Assembly: GCF_009668025.1 (NCBI RefSeq)
Contig: NZ_WJXZ01000009.1
Coordinates: 372,001 to 436,000, forward strand
Direction: 5' to 3'
DNA: 64,000 bases
From: Larkinella terrae
Lineage (GTDB): Bacteria; Bacteroidota; Bacteroidia; Cytophagales; Spirosomataceae
Under the pieces are notes generated by a model. That model searched no databases, had not been told where the DNA came from, and saw nothing but the letters and a program-made list of their open reading frames with translations. A program made the translations under genes and the position numbers. Positions within the stretch are counted from its first letter, which is position 1; each line of letters opens with the position of its first letter. Below, piece after piece: positions 25,498 through 34,046 of the stretch.

Positions 25498-26921
25498 GGT
25501 TTACCGGGAAATGGCGTCCAGTGGGTGTGGAAAACGCCTTCTTTGTCAATGAGTTCGTACGTATGCGCCCCAAAATAGTCGCGTTGGGCCTGAATAAGGT
25601 TCGACGGCATGTTTTCGCTGCGGAACGCATCGAAATACGTCAGCGTTGCCGCGTAGGCCGGGAGCGCAATGCCCGCCGAAACCGCCTTGGCAACCACCGT
25701 CCGCATGCCCGCAACGCTGTCGTTAACCAAACCGGCAACGGTTTCGTCGAGCAGCAGATGCTCCAGGCTCGGCGCTTTTTCGTAGGCGTTAAAAATATCG
25801 TTCAGGAAAGTCGCCCGGATGATGCAGCCGCCCCGCCAGATTTTCGAAATCTCGGCCAGATTCAGGTTATAACCGTATGAAATAGACGAACGATACAGCA
25901 AATCAAGTCCCTGCGCGTAAGTCAGGATCGTGCTGAAATACAGCGCCTGTTCGATGGTTTTCAGAAACTCTTCTTTATCAACGTCCAGTGGCGCGATGGG
26001 CTGATCGTACAGCTTGGCGGCTTTAGTTCGCAGCGCTTTGTATTTGGACAGATCGCGCATGGCCACCGCCGTATCGATCGTCGGAATGGGCACTTCCAGA
26101 TCCATGGCCACCTGTGAGGTCCATTTGCCGGTTCCCTTCGATTTCGCCTGATCTTTGATCCGGTCGAGCAGGTATTGATCAGCGCCCGGTTCCCTGAATC
26201 CGAAAATATCGCGCGTTACTTCAATCAGGAAGGATTGCAAACGGCCTTCATTCCACTCGGCAAAAAGCGCGTGCAGTTCGCCCGTGTTGAGCTGAAGTCC
26301 TTTGCGCAACACCTCGTAGGTTTCGGCAATGAGCTGCATCAGGCCGTATTCGATGCCGTTGTGCACCATTTTAACGAAATGGCCCGAAGCCCCCGGCCCG
26401 ATGTAGGTCACGCAGGGAGCGCCGTCCACTTTGGCGGCAATGGCGTCGAAGATCGGTTTTAAGGTCAGGTAAGCGCCTTTGTCACCGCCCGGCATCATGC
26501 TCGGCCCTTTGCGGGCACCTTCTTCACCGCCCGAAATGCCCATCCCGAAAAAGTGAAACCCTTTTTCATCCAGAAATTTATCCCGAACAACGGTATCTGT
26601 AAAGTGGGAATTGCCGCCGTCGATGATGATGTCGCCGGGTTCGAGCAACGGCAGCAGATTTTCGATGACACTGTCGACCGGTTTTCCCGCCGGAACCAGC
26701 ATCATGATGGCCCGCGGTTTCGTCAGGCTCTGCGTCATGGCCTTCAGATCGGTAAATCCTTTCACCGGTTTTCCTTCGCCTTCCTTTTCAAAACCGGCCA
26801 CCTGATCCGGGTTGATGTCGTAACCGGCGACCGGAAAACCGTGGTCGGCCATGTTCAGCAGCAAGTTACGGCCCATTGTGCCCAGGCCGATCATTCCAAA
26901 ATTATAGTTCGTTTCTGCCAT
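25494..26921 (-). CDS. gnd: 6-phosphogluconate dehydrogenase, decarboxylating
   Basis: This enzyme converts 6-phosphogluconate to ribulose 5-phosphate and CO2 with NADP+. The 475-residue product shows the Rossmann motif GLGTMGRNLL (about 12-21), IIDGGNSHF, GISGGEEGARKGPSMMPGG and the catalytic segment GHFVKMVHNGIEYGLMQL with Lys and Asn. The length matches the long, dimeric bacterial form. The reading frame begins inside the end of the HAD phosphatase gene, with a 20-base overlap, and ends overlapping zwf. Confidence 0.97.
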   Translation of the reverse strand: MAETNYNFGMIGLGTMGRNLLLNMADHGFPVAGYDINPDQVAGFEKEGEGKPVKGFTDLKAMTQSLTKPRAIMMLVPAGKPVDSVIENLLPLLEPGDIIIDGGNSHFTDTVVRDKFLDEKGFHFFGMGISGGEEGARKGPSMMPGGDKGAYLTLKPIFDAIAAKVDGAPCVTYIGPGASGHFVKMVHNGIEYGLMQLIAETYEVLRKGLQLNTGELHALFAEWNEGRLQSFLIEVTRDIFGFREPGADQYLLDRIKDQAKSKGTGKWTSQVAMDLEVPIPTIDTAVAMRDLSKYKALRTKAAKLYDQPIAPLDVDKEEFLKTIEQALYFSTILTYAQGLDLLYRSSISYGYNLNLAEISKIWRGGCIIRATFLNDIFNAYEKAPSLEHLLLDETVAGLVNDSVAGMRTVVAKAVSAGIALPAYAATLTYFDAFRSENMPSNLIQAQRDYFGAHTYELIDKEGVFHTHWTPFPGKP

Positions 26922-27558
26922 TGAACTCGTGCAAGTTTATCGGTTGGTTTTTAAGTTTTTCCAGAATGGTTTTAGTCGATTCAAATCCCTGGTGCTGCAT
27001 GGCATTGATGCCCAGTTTACGGGCGGCCTCGACCAGCATAAACCGATCGTCGAAATACAGACACTGCTCCGGACGTGCCTGCGCTACGCCCATCGCGAGT
27101 CGGAAAATGCCGGGATCCGGTTTCCGCATCCCGACTTCGCAGGAGGAAATAAAAGCGTCGAAACAACGGTGCAGCTTGTACTTTTTGATGCGGTATTCGT
27201 TCAGTTCGCGCCCCTCGTTGTTGATCGAAATAATCCGGATATCCCGGTTTTCTTTTTTCCACTCGATCAGCCATTGCAGCATATCGGGCAGTTCGAGCGA
27301 TTGCGCAAACATGAACGCCTTGAAATCCTCCCGCGTAAAGTCGCGTGGCTGATTGAAGACAACCGTGTCCAAATACTCATCGAGTGTGATTCGACCAATT
27401 TCGTAGGTATTGAACATAAAATCGTGCAATACATCCATTTCCAGGTAATCGAACCCGAACTCCTTAGCCGCTTTTTGCCGCGATTCGTGCCCCCAGCCGT
27501 TGGTCAGAAGCACACCGCCAACATCCAGAAAAAGTATTTTGAGCGGTGCCAAATCCAT
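26902..27558 (-). CDS. HAD-superfamily phosphatase embedded in the pentose phosphate operon
   Basis: This 218-residue HAD subfamily IA hydrolase has motif I LDVGGVLL with nucleophile Asp12 (GG replaces the usual DG, as in YihX-like phosphatases), motif II RIISINNEG, and motif III/IV in KPDPGIF and YFDDRFMLVEAA. The cap is helical and C1-type. It overlaps gnd by 20 bases and starts 3 bp after tal ends, so it is co-transcribed and probably co-translated with pathway enzymes. A sugar phosphate or a toxic by-product such as 4-phosphoerythronate is a reasonable guess for its substrate, by inference only. Confidence 0.88.
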   Translation of the reverse strand: MDLAPLKILFLDVGGVLLTNGWGHESRQKAAKEFGFDYLEMDVLHDFMFNTYEIGRITLDEYLDTVVFNQPRDFTREDFKAFMFAQSLELPDMLQWLIEWKKENRDIRIISINNEGRELNEYRIKKYKLHRCFDAFISSCEVGMRKPDPGIFRLAMGVAQARPEQCLYFDDRFMLVEAARKLGINAMQHQGFESTKTILEKLKNQPINLHEFNGRNEL

Positions 27559-27560
27559 TT

Positions 27561-28667
27561 TCAGGCGGTTTCGAGGGCTTTTTTCTGCGTGTCGATGGCC
27601 GCCAGCAGTTTTTCGTACGGTTTATTGAATTTTTCGATGCCTTCGTCTTCCAGTTTCTGCGTAATCTGGTCGATGTCGATGCCCACCGATTTCAGTTTTT
27701 CCAGCGTCGCCGTCGCCTTGTCCAGATCGTTTTCCAGGCGGTTTTCGGCTACCCCGTGATCACGAAATGCAACCAGCGTTTCCATCGGAACCGTATCGAC
27801 GGTATTGGGGCCAATCAATTCTTCGACGTATTTCGTATCCGGAATGTCCGGGTTTTTGCTGCTCGTGCTGGCCCACAGCAACCGCTGTGGTTTCGCTCCT
27901 TTTTCCTTCAGTTTGGCAAACCGCTCGCCGTTGAAGACGCGTTTGTAGATTTCGTAGGCTTTGCGGGCTGAGGCAATTGCCACCTGAGCCTTTAGTTCGG
28001 GTGCTCCTTTTTCGTCCAGTAGCGGATCGACCATGACGTCAATACGGCTCAAAAAGAAACTCGCCACCGAAGCAATTCCGTCGATCGGCTGCCCAGCCGC
28101 CACGCGGGCTTCCAAGCCGGAAATGTAGGCATTCGTTACGGCTTCGTAGCGATCCAGGCCAAACAGCAGCGTAACGTTGATGTTGATGCCTTCGCTGATG
28201 GCCGTTTGAATGGCCGCCAAACCGGGTGCCGTTCCGGGAATTTTGATCATTACGTTTTCGCGATCGACGGCTTTCCAAAGTTCCCGCGCCTGTTGAATGG
28301 TGCCTTCGGTATCCAGCGCGAGAAACGGCGAAACTTCCAGGCTCACGTATCCGTCAGCGCCCTTTACTTCTTCTTCATAAACCGGTTTAAACAGATCAGC
28401 CGCCCGCTGAATGTCGCTGACGGCCAAACCGTAAAAAATATCTTCGTTGCTCTTGTCCTCTTTTGCCAGCTTTTTGATGTCCTCATCGTAATCGGAACTG
28501 CTGCTGATGGCTTTTTCGAAAATCGCCGGGTTCGACGTGATGCCGCGCACGCCATCTTCGTCGATCAGCTTTTGCAATTCGCCGGAGTCCATGATTTTCC
28601 GGTCGATAAAATCCAGCCAGATGCTCTGGCCAAACTCATGAATCTGTTTAACACGATTGGTAGCCAT
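27561..28667 (-). CDS. tal: Transaldolase
   Basis: This enzyme moves a dihydroxyacetone unit between sugar phosphates in the non-oxidative pentose phosphate pathway. The 368-residue length and the start region (SIWLDFIDRKIMDSGELQKL, then GITSNPAIFEKAI) belong to the longer transaldolase type seen in actinobacteria and many Bacteroidota. IKIPGTAPGL carries the Schiff-base Lys142; LEVSPFLALDTEGT and the phosphate site SFFLSRIDVMVD are intact. It lies between rpiB (across a long hairpin) and the HAD phosphatase. Confidence 0.95.
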   Translation of the reverse strand: MATNRVKQIHEFGQSIWLDFIDRKIMDSGELQKLIDEDGVRGITSNPAIFEKAISSSSDYDEDIKKLAKEDKSNEDIFYGLAVSDIQRAADLFKPVYEEEVKGADGYVSLEVSPFLALDTEGTIQQARELWKAVDRENVMIKIPGTAPGLAAIQTAISEGININVTLLFGLDRYEAVTNAYISGLEARVAAGQPIDGIASVASFFLSRIDVMVDPLLDEKGAPELKAQVAIASARKAYEIYKRVFNGERFAKLKEKGAKPQRLLWASTSSKNPDIPDTKYVEELIGPNTVDTVPMETLVAFRDHGVAENRLENDLDKATATLEKLKSVGIDIDQITQKLEDEGIEKFNKPYEKLLAAIDTQKKALETA

Positions 28668-28727
28668 GTGTAGTTTATGGTTTTTTGTTTATGGTTGGAG
28701 TTCCAATATTGCTGGTTGGTTCTGATG

Positions 28728-28818
28728 CTTGGATGGTGTAAATGGTTAAAAATGGTTGGCTGGCGCACGCTTATGAACGCGTGCGCCAACCATTTAGCCA
28801 TCAGAACCATCCAGCTAT
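28728..28818. repeat. Long hairpin, TAAATGGTTAAAAATGG family, copy 2
   Basis: GGATGGTGTAAATGGTTAAA and on pairs imperfectly with the stretch ending CCATCCAGC; the inner stem GGCGCACGC with GCGTGCGCC is perfect. The central 16 nt, GCACGCTTATGAACGC, are the exact reverse complement of the loop in the copy at 23160-23259. It lies between rpiB and tal, in the pentose phosphate cluster. Confidence 0.85.
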
Positions 28819-28824
28819 TAAAAC

Positions 28825-29271
28825 CTATTTATTTTCCAGACTAATCACTTTCTTCAATCTTCGCAAATGCCGTTCGGCACCGCTGAATCGGGCTTCGAGG
28901 AACGTCTGGACAAATTCTTCGGCGACGCGATTACCTGTAATACGTCCGCCGAGGCAAATTAAGTTCATATCGTCGTCTTCTACACCCTGATGCGCCGAAA
29001 AATGGTCGTTGATCAGAGCCGCCCGCACGCCCGGTATTTTGTTGGCCACAATGGCCGCTCCTACCCCGCTTCCGCAAACCGCTACGCCCCGCTCAACGTC
29101 CTGACTGGCGACCGCCTGCGCCAGCGGAATAATCAGATCCGGGTAATCGTCCAGACTATCCAGCCGATAAGCGCCATAATCAACAACATCGTATCCCAGA
29201 TTGGTCAGAAAATCGCGCAGCGTTTCTTTGAGATCGAAACCGCCATGATCTGCGGCAATGCCTATTTTCAT
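28825..29271 (-). CDS. rpiB: Ribose 5-phosphate isomerase B
   Basis: This enzyme interconverts ribose 5-phosphate and ribulose 5-phosphate. The 148-residue protein has the RpiB/LacAB signature: IAADHGGFDLK near the start, the active-site Cys66 in AVCGSGVG, and CLGGRITG toward the end. Hairpins flank it on both sides (28728-28818 and 29308-29411), so it may have its own transcript ends despite lying between tkt and tal on the same strand. Allose 6-phosphate isomerase activity is possible in the family but less likely given the context. Confidence 0.95.
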   Translation of the reverse strand: MKIGIAADHGGFDLKETLRDFLTNLGYDVVDYGAYRLDSLDDYPDLIIPLAQAVASQDVERGVAVCGSGVGAAIVANKIPGVRAALINDHFSAHQGVEDDDMNLICLGGRITGNRVAEEFVQTFLEARFSGAERHLRRLKKVISLENK

Positions 29272-29307
29272 GAGAGAGGAGTTTACATTTCCAATTACTT
29301 CGTTAGC

Positions 29308-29411
29308 CTCACTTCGTTATTCGGTGTTCGTTATTCAGTATTCGATATTCATTTATCACGTTTTAAATATTGAATATCGAATAACGAACACCGAATAATG
29401 AAGTGAAGTTT
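29308..29411. repeat. Long hairpin built of TATTCGATATTC-like words
   Basis: The right arm 29371-29411 (TGAATATCGAATAACGAACA and on) matches the reverse complement of 29308-29350 almost perfectly, apart from a 5-nt insertion and single mismatches. The arms consist of repeated near-palindromic words such as TTCGATATTC, GTTATTCGG and TGTTCG. It sits between the tkt stop codon and the rpiB start. Confidence 0.85.
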
Positions 29412-31419
29412 AAGATAACAATGCCTTGGCTCGCTTCACCACATTTTCCACCGTGAAGCCGAACTTCTTAAACAAATCCTCCGCCGGAGCCGATTCCCCA
29501 AACGACGTCATGCCCAGAATATCGCCTTCGTCGGTGATGTATTTATACCAGCCCATGTAGGCTCCGGCTTCCACAGCCAGGCGCTTTTTCAGCGTTTTCG
29601 GAAATACTTTTTCCTTGTAAGCAGCATTCTGCCGATCGAACAACTCGAACGAGGGCATGCTAACCACCCGGGCAGCAATGGACTCTTTTTTCAACTGCTC
29701 CTGCGCCTGCAACAACAATGAAACTTCCGAACCGGTGCCAATCAGAATTAAATCGGGCTCTTTTTCGGAATCCGACAAAATATAAGCACCTTTTTCCAGC
29801 TCCGTCGCTTTGGTGTATTTTTCCTGATCAATAACCGGCAAACCCTGGCGGGTCAGCACAATTGCCACTGGGCCGCCCGGATGCTGAATGGCAACGCGCC
29901 AGGCCTGAGCGGTTTCGTTGGCATCCGCCGGCCGGATAACCACGACGTTGGGAATAGCCCGCAACGCCATCAAATGTTCGATGGGCTGGTGGGTGGTGCC
30001 ATCTTCGCCCAAACCGATGCTGTCGTGGGTATAAATGTAAATGGGCCGGAGTTTCATAATGGCCGCCAGCCGGATGGTCGGACGCATGTAATCGGAAAAA
30101 ACCAGGAACGTGGCACCGTACGGAATTATACCTTTCGTGACGGCCAGTCCGTTCAAAACCGCTCCCATCGCGTGTTCACGGATGCCAAAGTGGAAAATGC
30201 GGCCTTCCCGGTTTTCGGTCGAGAACGATTTGTAGTTTTTCAGATCCGTATCCGTCGATGGCGAGAGATCGGCGGAACCACCGATCAAATGCGGCAGATC
30301 GTCGGCGATGGCATTCAGAACTTTGCCGGAAGCTTTCCGGGTTGCAATCTTCTCCCCGCCAGCCGGAAAAACCGGTATCTTTTCTTCCCAGCCTGCGGGC
30401 AATTTCCCGTTGCTGGTGAGCTCGTATTCGGCCGCCAGCTCGGGGTATTTTGCTTTATAAGCCTTGTACAGCTCATTCCACTCGGCTTCCTTCTTCGCCC
30501 GCTCCTTACCGATTTTCCGGTAATAATCAAGCACTTCATCCGGCACGACGAATGATTTTTCGGGGTCGAATCCGAAGTTTTCCTTGACCAGTTTGACTTC
30601 ATCCGGTCCCAAAGGCGAGCCGTGGGCCTCTGCTGTATCTTCTTTATTCGGACTACCAAAACCGATGTGCGTCCGGACCTTGATCAACGAAGGGCGCTTG
30701 GTTTCGGCCTGCGCGGCTTTTACCGCCAGCGAAAGGGCTTCCAGATCATTGCCGTCCGGTACGACCTGCACATGCCAGCCGTACGCCAGAAACCGCTGCG
30801 CAACATCCTCCGTAAACGTTAGATCCGTGCTGCCTTCGATGGAAATGTGGTTATCGTCGTAGAAATAAATCAGGTTGCCCAATTGCAGGTGAGCAGCCAG
30901 CGAAGCCGCTTCGGACGTGATGCCTTCCATCATGTCACCGTCGCTGCAAATGGCGTAAATTTTATAGTCGAAAATCGGGAAGTCCGGTTTGTTGTAGCGG
31001 GCGGCCAGGTGATACTGTCCGATTGCAAACCCGACACCGTTGGCAAAACCCTGTCCGAGCGGCCCGGTCGTGATTTCGATGCCCTTCGACAAACCGTATT
31101 CGGGGTGGCCCGGCGTCTGGCTATCCAACTGCCGGAACTGCTTCAGATCGTTCATACTCAGCGCATAACCGGTCAGGTAGAGGTAGCAGTACTGCAGCAT
31201 GCATCCGTGGCCCGCCGACAGAATAAACCGGTCGCGGTTGGGCCAATCCGGATTTTCCGGATTGTAGTTCATGGCTTCCGACCAGAGAATATGGCCCATT
31301 GGAGCGGCACCCATGGGTAAACCGGGGTGGCCGGAATTGGCCTTCTGAACGGCATCAGCGGCCAACACCCGAACGGTATTGATACTAAGCTGTTCAATCG
31401 ATTGAGTCATGGTTTTCAT
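29410..31419 (-). CDS. tkt: Transketolase
   Basis: This thiamine diphosphate enzyme transfers two-carbon ketol groups between sugar phosphates. The 669-residue full-length protein has GHGCMLQYCYLYLTGY, the ThDP-metal motif SDGDMMEG followed by the DDNHIS loop, the pyrimidine domain FGIREHAMG with the catalytic Glu, and HDSIGLGEDGTTHQP. An in-frame ATG three codons in (31410) is an alternative start. It is the first gene of the cluster tkt, rpiB, tal, HAD, gnd, zwf, pgl, and a hairpin at 31508-31589 lies upstream. Confidence 0.97.
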   Translation of the reverse strand: MKTMTQSIEQLSINTVRVLAADAVQKANSGHPGLPMGAAPMGHILWSEAMNYNPENPDWPNRDRFILSAGHGCMLQYCYLYLTGYALSMNDLKQFRQLDSQTPGHPEYGLSKGIEITTGPLGQGFANGVGFAIGQYHLAARYNKPDFPIFDYKIYAICSDGDMMEGITSEAASLAAHLQLGNLIYFYDDNHISIEGSTDLTFTEDVAQRFLAYGWHVQVVPDGNDLEALSLAVKAAQAETKRPSLIKVRTHIGFGSPNKEDTAEAHGSPLGPDEVKLVKENFGFDPEKSFVVPDEVLDYYRKIGKERAKKEAEWNELYKAYKAKYPELAAEYELTSNGKLPAGWEEKIPVFPAGGEKIATRKASGKVLNAIADDLPHLIGGSADLSPSTDTDLKNYKSFSTENREGRIFHFGIREHAMGAVLNGLAVTKGIIPYGATFLVFSDYMRPTIRLAAIMKLRPIYIYTHDSIGLGEDGTTHQPIEHLMALRAIPNVVVIRPADANETAQAWRVAIQHPGGPVAIVLTRQGLPVIDQEKYTKATELEKGAYILSDSEKEPDLILIGTGSEVSLLLQAQEQLKKESIAARVVSMPSFELFDRQNAAYKEKVFPKTLKKRLAVEAGAYMGWYKYITDEGDILGMTSFGESAPAEDLFKKFGFTVENVVKRAKALLS

Positions 31420-31507
31420 TGACGTACGGGGATCATTTGTAAATTGGTTTAACCTGTCGCTAAAACGGTTTGTTCATTAAGATTTGATTATATCGACTTT
31501 AAAGAAC

Positions 31508-31589
31508 GTTATTTCGCGGAGTTCAGCGGAGGAAAAAGGAGTTAAGCGGAGGGAATTTCTTTTTTCTCCGCTGAACTCCGCGAAATAAC
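31508..31589. repeat. Perfect 24-bp inverted repeat, TTTCGCGGAGTTCAGCGGAG family
   Basis: GTTATTTCGCGGAGTTCAGC and on (31508-31531) is exactly complementary to 31566-31589, with a 34-nt loop that contains a degraded extra copy of the arm (GGAGTTAAGCGGAGG). It lies in the 394-bp gap 31420-31813 between the divergent tkt and oxidoreductase genes. The rest of that gap shows no gene or clear promoter motif. It is related to the hairpin at 3111-3200. Confidence 0.85.
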
Positions 31590-31813
31590 CGACTTACTAG
31601 TACCGGTTTTCCCAATCCGGTGGCTCTAAGTGGAAGGCGAACGTAGAGCCGAATGTAAAAAATTTCAAAAGGATTCGGGAAGAGTTCTTTTGAGCGCTAT
31701 CATCCGAAATGGATAGAAACCCGAAAATGCAGAAAAGTGGACAGAATTCCGGATATTAACGGGTGTTGCTTTTGAATGGCAGCCGGACCCTTGATCAGAA
31801 ATCATAAATAAGC

Positions 31814-33184
31814 ATGAAAAGAAGAACTTTTATCAGCAATACCGCTGGCGCTGTCACCTCGGCCCTTGCTCTCCCAACCTTGATTCCCGCTTCGGCCCTG
31901 GGGAAAAACGGATTTGTCAATCCGTCGGATCGGATCAATCTGGCCTTTATTGGAGCAGGCAACCAGGCCGAAAATGACGTTAAAGGTTTTCTCCCGGACA
32001 AGCGGGTACAAATAACCACCATTTGCGACGTCAATAAAAAAAGCACGGGTTACTGGGACGGCAGGGTTGGTGGTCGTGAATACCTCATGGAATTGGTCAA
32101 TGATTTTTACAGTAAGGAGAACAACAAACCGTACAAATCGACCAGAGGATACCTTGATTTCCGGGAAGTTATTGATCGCAAAGACATCGACGCGGTGGCG
32201 GTGTTAACACCCGACCACTGGCATTCCATACCGGTTTTGATGGCGGCCCGGGCAGGCAAAGCGATGTACTGCCAGAAACCGCTGTCGCTCACGATTTCAG
32301 AAGGCCGGGCCATGAGTAATGCCGTGAAGAAATACGGGGTTGTTTTTCAGACTGGCAGTCAGCAACGATCGGGACCCGAGTTTCTCCGGGCGTGTGAACT
32401 GGTCCGAAATGGCCGGATCGGCAAACTGGAAAAGGTGGTTTGTGGCTTACCCAACGGAACGCCTGATTTTGGAAAAACCGGGCATTTGACCGCTCCAACG
32501 GCCGTTCCAAAGGATTTTGACTACCAAACCTGGCTGGGGCCCGCCCCCGAAGTTCCGTATTGCCCGGCACGAACCCACGTTAACTTTCGATGGAATCTGG
32601 ACTATTCAGGGGGGATGGTAACGGATTGGGGAGCGCATCACCTGGACATTGCCCAATGGGGAATCGGAACGGATCATACCGGGCCAGTGGAAATTAAAAA
32701 CCCCAAAGCGAAGTGGTCAAACGATCCGGTCTGGAACACGGCGGTGGAATTCTATTTTGAGTGTATCTACGAAAATGGCGTGAAATTGATTGTAGGATCG
32801 GATGCCGCCGTGGCACCCCGAGGCATTACCTTTCACGGTTCGGAAGGGACTATCTGGGTGTCGAGGGGCAGTTACAAAGTGACTCCCGAAAAGATCGACA
32901 GAACGGTAATCGGCGACCAGGAAATCCACCTCTATAAAAGTGAAAATCATTACCGCAACTTTATCGACTGTGTGGTTTCCCGGCAACCGACGGCAGCTCC
33001 GGCGGAAGTCGGCCACCGGTCGGTCACCCTTGCCCATCTCGGAAACATTGCCCTGCTGCTCAACCAGGATCTGAAGTGGAATCCGGAAAAAGAGGAGTTT
33101 GTGGGGAATTTCGCTGCGAATCAGTTACGGTCCCGCATCATGCGGGAACCCTGGGGAGAGCTCTACCGAAAATACAAGGTATAA
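31814..33184 (+). CDS. Tat-exported Gfo/Idh/MocA family oxidoreductase
   Basis: This 456-residue protein starts with the twin-arginine segment KRRTFISNTAG, so it should reach the periplasm folded with its cofactor. The Rossmann motif IGAGNQAEND begins near residue 46. MYCQKPLSL stands in place of the usual EKP strand, a variant common in the exported branch. NFRWNLDYSGGMVTDWGAHHLD carries the conserved catalytic-site His pair. Members of this branch oxidise or reduce sugar hydroxyls using tightly bound NAD(H). The next gene is a 3-keto-disaccharide hydrolase-like protein, so a glycoside 3-dehydrogenase role is plausible. Confidence 0.9.
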   Translation: MKRRTFISNTAGAVTSALALPTLIPASALGKNGFVNPSDRINLAFIGAGNQAENDVKGFLPDKRVQITTICDVNKKSTGYWDGRVGGREYLMELVNDFYSKENNKPYKSTRGYLDFREVIDRKDIDAVAVLTPDHWHSIPVLMAARAGKAMYCQKPLSLTISEGRAMSNAVKKYGVVFQTGSQQRSGPEFLRACELVRNGRIGKLEKVVCGLPNGTPDFGKTGHLTAPTAVPKDFDYQTWLGPAPEVPYCPARTHVNFRWNLDYSGGMVTDWGAHHLDIAQWGIGTDHTGPVEIKNPKAKWSNDPVWNTAVEFYFECIYENGVKLIVGSDAAVAPRGITFHGSEGTIWVSRGSYKVTPEKIDRTVIGDQEIHLYKSENHYRNFIDCVVSRQPTAAPAEVGHRSVTLAHLGNIALLLNQDLKWNPEKEEFVGNFAANQLRSRIMREPWGELYRKYKV

Positions 33185-33241
33185 ACAGCATTCCTGGCAA
33201 TGCAGCAATAAAACTAAACCCATCCTCTTATTCCACAGAAA

Positions 33242-33964
33242 ATGAAATTTTCTATTATCGGTCTGTTTTGCGTTGTTTTTTTCTGTTCGTGGGAACGTGA
33301 AGCTCAAAAAAAAACCGCTTCACATTCCGTTTCCCTGAATAATTTGAGCGAATTCAATCCGACAACAAGCAACTGGAAGCTGGCCCGAGCGGTTCGCTTC
33401 AGTCCGTCTACGGATGAAAATAGCTTTGAACCGGGAAAGGGAATCGTTCTCAATTTGCCCGCTAAGCCCGATACCGGCCATTTGTTTACAAAAATGCATC
33501 ACGGTGACATTGAAGTAGAATTTGACTTTACCATCGCCAAGAAGTCGAATTCCGGTGTTTACTTCCAGGGGCGTTACGAAGTTCAGATTTACGATAGCTG
33601 GGGAGTTAAGACCCCCGCTTTTTATGATTGTGGGGGAATCTATCAACGCTGGGATAAAAACCGGACCTCCAAAAATGGGTTTGAAGGCAAGGCGCCTGCC
33701 CAAAATGCCAGCAAAGCTCCTGGCGAGTGGCAGCATTTCAAAATCGTATTCCGTGCTCCCCGGTTTGACAAAAATGGCGAAAAAACGGAGAATGCGAGAT
33801 TCGTCAAAGTCCTGCTCAACGGTGTGGTGATTCACGAGAATGTGGAAGTGACGGGCCCCACCCGATCAGCGGCATTTGAAGATGAGCGGCCTTTAGGTCC
33901 TCTGATGTTTCAGGGCGACCATGGACCAGTGGCCATCCGACATATCCGGTATACTTTGTTATAG
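33242..33964 (+). CDS. DUF1080 (3-keto-disaccharide hydrolase-like) secreted protein
   Basis: This 240-residue protein has an N-terminal hydrophobic signal (residues 1-16, ending FFCS-W). The rest is a concanavalin-like sandwich with the DUF1080 hallmarks: HGDIEVEFDFTIAKKSNSGVYFQGRYEVQIYDS, then CGGIYQRWD, PGEWQHFKIVFRAP and GPLMFQGDHGPVAIRHIR. Characterised relatives cleave 3-keto glycosides made by Gfo/Idh/MocA dehydrogenases. It lies 57 bp after such an oxidoreductase and 82 bp before an ECF sigma gene on the same strand, which suggests a joint step in glycoside breakdown. Confidence 0.88.
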   Translation: MKFSIIGLFCVVFFCSWEREAQKKTASHSVSLNNLSEFNPTTSNWKLARAVRFSPSTDENSFEPGKGIVLNLPAKPDTGHLFTKMHHGDIEVEFDFTIAKKSNSGVYFQGRYEVQIYDSWGVKTPAFYDCGGIYQRWDKNRTSKNGFEGKAPAQNASKAPGEWQHFKIVFRAPRFDKNGEKTENARFVKVLLNGVVIHENVEVTGPTRSAAFEDERPLGPLMFQGDHGPVAIRHIRYTLL

Positions 33965-34046
33965 CAGCTGTAGATTCCCGATTCAAATTCGGTACCCAGA
34001 CAAATAATTAGAAGTATATTAGGGAAAATTCGCATTATTTTGTTCC

